From Actinacidiphila epipremni (GTDB lineage Bacteria > Actinomycetota > Actinomycetes > Streptomycetales > Streptomycetaceae): DNA of 64,000 nucleotides. Location of the stretch: the NCBI RefSeq assembly GCF_012034175.1, contig NZ_JAATEJ010000006.1:62001-126000 (forward strand), in the 5' to 3' direction. Both the position numbers and the translations under genes were made by a program. Below are positions 60,259 to 64,000 of this stretch, one piece after another. Numbering within the stretch: the first letter of the stretch is position 1; the number at the start of each line of letters is the position of its first letter. The notes under the pieces are model-generated. The model was not told the DNA's origin, made no database searches, and saw nothing but the letters and a program-made list of their open reading frames with translations.

Positions 60259-60792
60259 ATGGACACCGCCGCCCCGCCCACCTTCCGTGCCGCGACCGCG
60301 GCAGACGTGCCCGCCCTCGTCGCGCTCGTGGAGTCCGCCTACCGCGGCGACGCCAGCCGGGCGGGCTGGACGACCGAGGCGGACATCCTGGAGGGCCAGC
60401 GCACCGACCCCGCGGGCGTGCTCGCGGTCGTCGAGAGCCCCGACAGCCGGCTGGTCGTGGTGGAGCGCGACGGCGAGCTGGTGGCCTGCTGCCAGCTGGA
60501 GCACCGCGGCACGCACGCCTACTTCGGGATGTTCGCGGTGCGGCCCGCGCTCCAGGGCGGCGGCCTCGGCAAGCTCGTCATCGCCGAGGCGGAACGCTTC
60601 GCCCGCGAGGAGTGGAAGGTCGCCGAGATGCACATGACGGTGATCTCCCTGCGCGAGGACCTGATCGCCTGGTACGTGCGCCGCGGCTACGCCCGCACCG
60701 GGCAGACCCGGCCCTTCCCGTACGGCGACGAGCGGTTCGGCCTGCCCACCCGGGACGACCTGGAGTTCGAGGTGCTGACCAAGCGGCTCTGA
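60259..60792 (+). CDS. GNAT family N-acetyltransferase
   Basis: 177 residues. GNAT fold: FRAATAADVPALVALVESAYRGD at the start (read in parts), beta4 AYFGMFAVRPALQGGGLGKLVI with the acetyl-CoA pyrophosphate loop (QGGGLGK), and the C-terminal WYVRRGYARTGQTRPFPYGD with the usual Tyr. The acceptor is unknown; the family includes both protein and small-molecule acetyltransferases. The C-terminal FPYGDERFGLP pattern resembles a widespread uncharacterised subgroup. Convergent with the phosphodiesterase gene. Confidence 0.9.
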   Translation: MDTAAPPTFRAATAADVPALVALVESAYRGDASRAGWTTEADILEGQRTDPAGVLAVVESPDSRLVVVERDGELVACCQLEHRGTHAYFGMFAVRPALQGGGLGKLVIAEAERFAREEWKVAEMHMTVISLREDLIAWYVRRGYARTGQTRPFPYGDERFGLPTRDDLEFEVLTKRL

Positions 60793-60816
60793 GCGCGGGG
60801 CGCCCCGCGCCCGGCC

Positions 60817-61485
60817 TCAGGCGGCCGGCTCCGCCGGCAGGTCGGTGACCGCGCCGTCCAGGCCCAGCGCGCGCACCAGCGCCCAGTCCTGCGCGGTGTT
60901 CACCGTCCAGGCGATGACGGCGATGCCGGCGGCCTGGCAGCGCCGTACCACGTCCAGGCTCAGCCGGGTCAGGTCCAGGCTCACCATCCGGGCGCCCACC
61001 GCCTGCGCCCGCGGCACGATGCGCGGGCCGGGTTCGCCGGCGACCAGCACGGTCGGCACGTCCGGCAGCAGCGCGTGGACCTCGGCCAGCGCCTCGTCGT
61101 GGAACGACAGCACGCTGACCCGCCCGGTCGCCCCGCGCTCGCGCAGCGTGTCGGCGAGCGCCCGGGCCGCCGCGACGTCCTTGATCTCGGCCTGGATGGG
61201 CCCCGACACCGCCTCCAGCGCCTCCTCGAAGACCGGCACCCGCTCCCCGAGCCCGGCGTCCAGGCCGCGGATCTCGGCCAGCGTGAGGTCGCGGATCGGC
61301 CCGCTGCCGTCCGTGGTCCGGTCCACGTCCGCGTCGTGCATCACCACCAGCGCGCCGTCCTTGCTCAGGTGCAGGTCGAGTTCGACCTGGTCCAGCCCGG
61401 CCTGCTCGGCGCGGCGGAAGGACCGCAGGGTGTTCTCCGGCTCGACGCCCATGACGCCGCGGTGGCCGACGGTGAGGAAGCTCAT
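60817..61485 (-). CDS. Glycerophosphodiester phosphodiesterase
   Basis: 222 residues from the ATG at 61485 (TAGGGT seven bases upstream). GDPD TIM barrel: catalytic HRG (His8, VGHRGVMG), ENT in PENTLRSF, VELDLHLSKDGALVVMHD with metal ligands and the second catalytic His, QAEIK, and a C-terminal AWTVNT. It hydrolyses glycerophosphodiesters to glycerol-3-phosphate and an alcohol. There is no signal peptide, so it is cytoplasmic. Confidence 0.93.
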   Translation of the reverse strand: MSFLTVGHRGVMGVEPENTLRSFRRAEQAGLDQVELDLHLSKDGALVVMHDADVDRTTDGSGPIRDLTLAEIRGLDAGLGERVPVFEEALEAVSGPIQAEIKDVAAARALADTLRERGATGRVSVLSFHDEALAEVHALLPDVPTVLVAGEPGPRIVPRAQAVGARMVSLDLTRLSLDVVRRCQAAGIAVIAWTVNTAQDWALVRALGLDGAVTDLPAEPAA

Positions 61486-61492
61486 ACCGCAC

Positions 61493-61498
61493 ACCCTA
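61493..61498 (-). promoter_or_regulatory. -10 hexamer for a leaderless transcript (GDPD gene)
   Basis: TAGGGT on the minus strand, seven bases before the ATG at 61485. Confidence 0.55.
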
Positions 61499-61645
61499 AG
61501 CGGCCCGGGCGACACGCGGCCCAACACTCCGTGACGACCCGGCGCCACGGAGCGGATTCCGGAATGGACCGCCGCAAATCGGGGCAGCTGCCGTAAGAAC
61601 CGCCGTTTCCGCGCCCACCCGCCGGAAGATCCGCCCCTGGTCCGC

Positions 61646-61675
61646 TTGAAGGGGCAAGAGGGACCCGGATACGGT
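61646..61675 (+). promoter_or_regulatory. Promoter of the DUF6421 cassette
   Basis: -35 TTGAAG (61646-61651), 18-bp spacer, -10 TACGGT (61670-61675), then a leader of about 30 bases with an unusual A/T run (61685-61695) and GGAGGAGGGG before the ATG at 61711. GCCCCT and AGGGGC (61633-61638, 61650-61655) form a dyad around the -35. Confidence 0.5.
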
Positions 61676-61710
61676 GGTCGCACGGTAATTTTTTCTGCGG
61701 AGGAGGGGTC

Positions 61711-63108
61711 ATGGCTGACATTCTTTCGTCGACGGCAGCGCAAGCCCGTGGCATATCCGGTCCCGACGTCATCGGCCACCCCGCGTGGGCGGAGCTGAAG
61801 GAGGCCGTCGAGACGGTACGGCCCTGGCAGCGCCCGGACGGCTCCGTGGACTTCGACGCCGAGGGCGCGCCGACCCGCGAGCAGGCCGCGCGGACCCTCG
61901 ACCGGATCGCCGAGGCGGTGGGCCGGCTCACCGACCTCCTCCCGCACGACGCCGCCTACCACCGGGCACTGGAGGCCGACCTGCGCCGCTGGGCCGGCGA
62001 CGGCTTCGGCGTCCCCGACTTCCTCGACTCGCTGCTGGCCTTCCAGCCCGCCGCCGACCGCGCCGACGGCCGCCGCCATGTGGTCGTCTTCCCGATGTAC
62101 ACGCAGAACGGCAACCCGGACCGCAACCTGGAGGCCGTCGCGCTGCGCGTGATGTGGCCCGACTGGCTCGCGGAACTGGAGCGCACCCGGTACGACAACC
62201 CGCAGTTCGTGCCGATCACCTTCGAGGACTTCACCCCCGGCTACGACACCAACTCCGCGGTGCTCTTCCCGGAGACCGTCGCGGTGCGCAAACCGCCCGC
62301 CCGCTGGAGCTGGGGCGCGATCTTCTGCGACCGCGAGGCCGCCCGCTTCCGCGCGGTCACCGCCGCGGCCGTGGACATCCTCGGCCTCGACCTGCCCCCG
62401 GAGGCCGCCCGGCTGGTCGCCGACCAGGACCTGGCACAGCAGACGTACATGCTCTGGGACATGATCCACGACCGCACCCACAGCCACGGCGACCTGCCGT
62501 TCGACCCGTTCATGATCAAGCAGCGGGCGCCGTTCTGGATGTACGGCCTGGAAGAGCTGCGCTGCGACCTGACCACCTTCCGCGAGGCGGTCAAGCTCCA
62601 GGCCGAGGGGCACCCCATGGGCCTGGGCGTGCAGTACGCGATCCTCTTCGACCGGCTCTTCCGCTTCCCGGTCACCGGCGCGCGGGTGCGCAACTACGAC
62701 GGGCTCGGCGGGCAGCTGCTGTTCTCCTACCTGCACAAGCACGACGCCGTACGCTGGACGGACAACACCCTGCACATCGACTGGGAACGCGCACCGCAGG
62801 TCACCAACCAGCTCTGCGCGGAGATCGAGACGCTGTACCGCGACGGCATCGACCGGCCCAAGCTCGTGCACTGGTTCGCCGCCTACGACCTGGTCGCGCA
62901 CTACCTGTCGCCGCATCCCGGCTCGGTCTGGGCCAAGGGTCCGGACGCCCTGGACCTGACGCTGCCGCCGCGCAAACTGGTCGACGACGTGCTCGCGGAC
63001 GAGTTTCCGCTCAGCATGTTCTACGAGGCCCTTGCCAGGAAGCTGCGTGAGGTGATCGCCTCGACCCGCGGCATCGTCGGCGACAGCGCGGCGAGGAGGG
63101 CCGCGTGA
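61711..63108 (+). CDS. DUF6421 family protein, candidate metalloenzyme
   Basis: 465 residues, strong ribosome site (GGAGGAGGGG). No signal peptide or membrane segment. I assign DUF6421 from memory. Notable is DMIHDRTHSHGDLPFD: His253, His257, His259 and Asp261, followed 24 residues after His257 by EELRCDLTTF (Glu281-Glu282). HDxxH plus a downstream EExRxD resembles the zinc site logic of gluzincin peptidases, especially the EECRAE-type motif of M49 dipeptidyl peptidase III, with Asp in place of the catalytic Glu. This is inference from pattern only. The gene overlaps or abuts an SDR gene, itself overlapping a threonine aldolase gene: a tight three-gene cassette. Confidence 0.8.
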   Translation: MADILSSTAAQARGISGPDVIGHPAWAELKEAVETVRPWQRPDGSVDFDAEGAPTREQAARTLDRIAEAVGRLTDLLPHDAAYHRALEADLRRWAGDGFGVPDFLDSLLAFQPAADRADGRRHVVVFPMYTQNGNPDRNLEAVALRVMWPDWLAELERTRYDNPQFVPITFEDFTPGYDTNSAVLFPETVAVRKPPARWSWGAIFCDREAARFRAVTAAAVDILGLDLPPEAARLVADQDLAQQTYMLWDMIHDRTHSHGDLPFDPFMIKQRAPFWMYGLEELRCDLTTFREAVKLQAEGHPMGLGVQYAILFDRLFRFPVTGARVRNYDGLGGQLLFSYLHKHDAVRWTDNTLHIDWERAPQVTNQLCAEIETLYRDGIDRPKLVHWFAAYDLVAHYLSPHPGSVWAKGPDALDLTLPPRKLVDDVLADEFPLSMFYEALARKLREVIASTRGIVGDSAARRAA

Positions 63109-63131
63109 CCGGTGCGGCCGAGGAGGCGCAG

Positions 63132-63890
63132 ATGACGACCGACACGTACACGGGCGGGCTGGACGGAGCGGTGATCGCGGTGGCGGGCGCCGGGGGACCG
63201 GCGGGCCGCGCCGTCCTGCAGCGGCTGGCCCGCGCGGGCAGCCACGTCGTCGCCGCCGACGCAGACCCCGAGCGGCTCGCCGAGGCCGTGGACGCGGCGC
63301 GCTACGACGCGGGCGGCGCGGACATCACCGGCGAGATCGTCGACCTGCTCGACCTGGAGGCCACGCAGGACTGGGCCGGCCGGATCGAGAAGGACCACGG
63401 GCGGGTCGACGGCCTGGTGCACCTGGTGGGCGGCTGGCGCGGCTCGGCGTCCTTCCCCGAGACCGAGCTCGCCGACTGGGACGTGCTGCACAAGCTGCTG
63501 ATCCGCACCGTCCAGAACACCTCGCTGGCCTTCCACGACGGGCTGATGCGCAGCCCCGGCGGGCGCTACGTCCTGATCAGCGCGGCCGGCGCGAGCAAGC
63601 CCACCGCCGGGAACGCCGCCTACGCCGCCGCCAAGGCCGCGGCCGAGGCATGGACGCTCGCGCTCGGCGACTCCTTCCGCAAGCTCGGCGGCCCCGACGG
63701 GCCCACCGCGGCGGCCACCGTCCTGGTGATCAAGGCGCTGGTGCACGATGGTCTGCGGGCCGAGCGCCCGCAGTCGACCTTCGCCGGCTTCACCGACGTA
63801 CGCGACCTCGCCGACGCGATCGCGGACGTGTGGAACGGCACCGCAGCGCAAGTGAACGGAACCCGCCAGTGGCTGACGCCCCAACCGTGA
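63132..63890 (+). CDS. SDR family oxidoreductase
   Basis: 252 residues from the ATG at 63132, chosen for GAGGAGG at 63120-63126; a GTG at 63105 that overlaps the DUF6421 stop (GTGA) would add nine residues. Short-chain dehydrogenase fold: nucleotide motif VAGAGGPAGRAVLQ (variant of TGxxxGxG), Asp after strand 2 (VVAADAD, favouring NAD), and the catalytic Ser150, Tyr164 and Lys168 (LISAAGAS, YAAAK). It oxidises or reduces a hydroxyl/keto group. With a threonine aldolase next, a beta-hydroxy amino acid is a possible substrate, by inference. Confidence 0.9.
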   Translation: MTTDTYTGGLDGAVIAVAGAGGPAGRAVLQRLARAGSHVVAADADPERLAEAVDAARYDAGGADITGEIVDLLDLEATQDWAGRIEKDHGRVDGLVHLVGGWRGSASFPETELADWDVLHKLLIRTVQNTSLAFHDGLMRSPGGRYVLISAAGASKPTAGNAAYAAAKAAAEAWTLALGDSFRKLGGPDGPTAAATVLVIKALVHDGLRAERPQSTFAGFTDVRDLADAIADVWNGTAAQVNGTRQWLTPQP

Positions 63891-64000
63891 CCGACCCCGC
63901 CGACGAGCGCGCGGAGCCCCCCGCGCCGCCGGCACCCGCCGCCACCGACGCCGTACGGCGGCACGACCCCGACGTCCGCGGCTTCGCCAGCGACAACTAC
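63887..64000 (+). CDS. Threonine aldolase family protein (3' end outside window)
   Basis: The first 38 residues are visible. The GTG at 63887 overlaps the SDR stop (GTGA); a GTG at 63869 is an alternative. After a Pro/Ala-rich leader comes RRHDPDVRGFASDNY, the start of low-specificity L-threonine aldolases (SDNYAGVHP-type motif), PLP enzymes that split beta-hydroxy amino acids into glycine and an aldehyde. The PLP lysine lies beyond the window. Third gene of the DUF6421-SDR-aldolase cassette. Confidence 0.75.
   Translation, partial: MTDPADERAEPPAPPAPAATDAVRRHDPDVRGFASDNY

Overview
The window looks like a piece of a Streptomyces-type actinomycete chromosome. Base composition is very GC-rich with G or C at almost every third codon position, I noticed no TTA codon in any called gene, and several families are typical of that group (PspAB, Roadblock/LC7, DUF6397, DUF6421, DUF5134, M56 peptidase, LUD-type lactate oxidation). 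I see about 60 protein genes, densely packed on both strands. I see no rRNA or tRNA gene, CRISPR array, insertion sequence or phage gene.

Layout. 1-2.8 kb: end of an OmpR-type two-component pair, then a secreted protein and a small lipoprotein. 2.8-5.4 kb: a reduced family-A DNA polymerase, thioredoxin and a small conserved-looking protein. 5.4-9.5 kb: three intergenic repeats, two divergent citrate synthase-like genes (one with a helix-turn-helix front end) and a quinone oxidoreductase. 9.6-12 kb: HtpX/PspAB envelope-stress pair and a deazaflavin-type reductase. 12-14 kb: MFS exporter and SnoaL-like protein. 14-19 kb: an acyl-CoA degradation operon (racemase/CoA-transferase, thiolase, FadB-like fusion) with a palindrome inside its promoter. 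19-25 kb: MerR regulator, M1 peptidase, fatty acid desaturase, Tex. 25-34 kb: NADAR protein, CoA-disulfide-reductase-like flavoprotein, orphan Roadblock protein, DUF6397, a Ski2-like helicase with DUF3516, YdjM-like membrane protein. 34-43 kb: heterodimeric ABC exporter, secreted alpha-amylase, MscL, MarR plus a second ABC exporter. 43-46 kb: lutABC. 46-51 kb: flavin monooxygenase, degenerate GH3 enzyme behind a DasR-like site, YjbQ, and a divergent ATP-dependent ligase and LigD-type polymerase. 51-58 kb: Lrp, lactonase, CbiX-like chelatase, sugar-kinase-like ATPase, scramblase-like protein, Ung, TetR, HAD. 58-64 kb: M56 peptidase, DUF5134, GNAT, GDPD and a tightly coupled DUF6421-SDR-threonine aldolase cassette that runs off the end.

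Regulatory picture. At least eleven genes lack a Shine-Dalgarno sequence but have a TAnnnT hexamer ending 6-8 bases before the start codon, the geometry of leaderless transcripts. Palindromes overlie several promoters: acyl-CoA operon, MarR/ABC, TetR, DUF6397, CbiX and GH3. Convergent gene pairs are separated by compact, almost perfect hairpins.

Best leads for something undescribed: the DUF6421-SDR-aldolase cassette, whose first protein has a zincin-like HDxxH...EELRxD pattern; the ABC pair whose two ATP sites have decayed in a complementary way; the helix-turn-helix/citrate synthase fusion facing an array of GTCAA half-sites; and the GH3/monooxygenase pair under a DasR-like operator. All functions are inferred from motifs and remembered family features; no database search was run.
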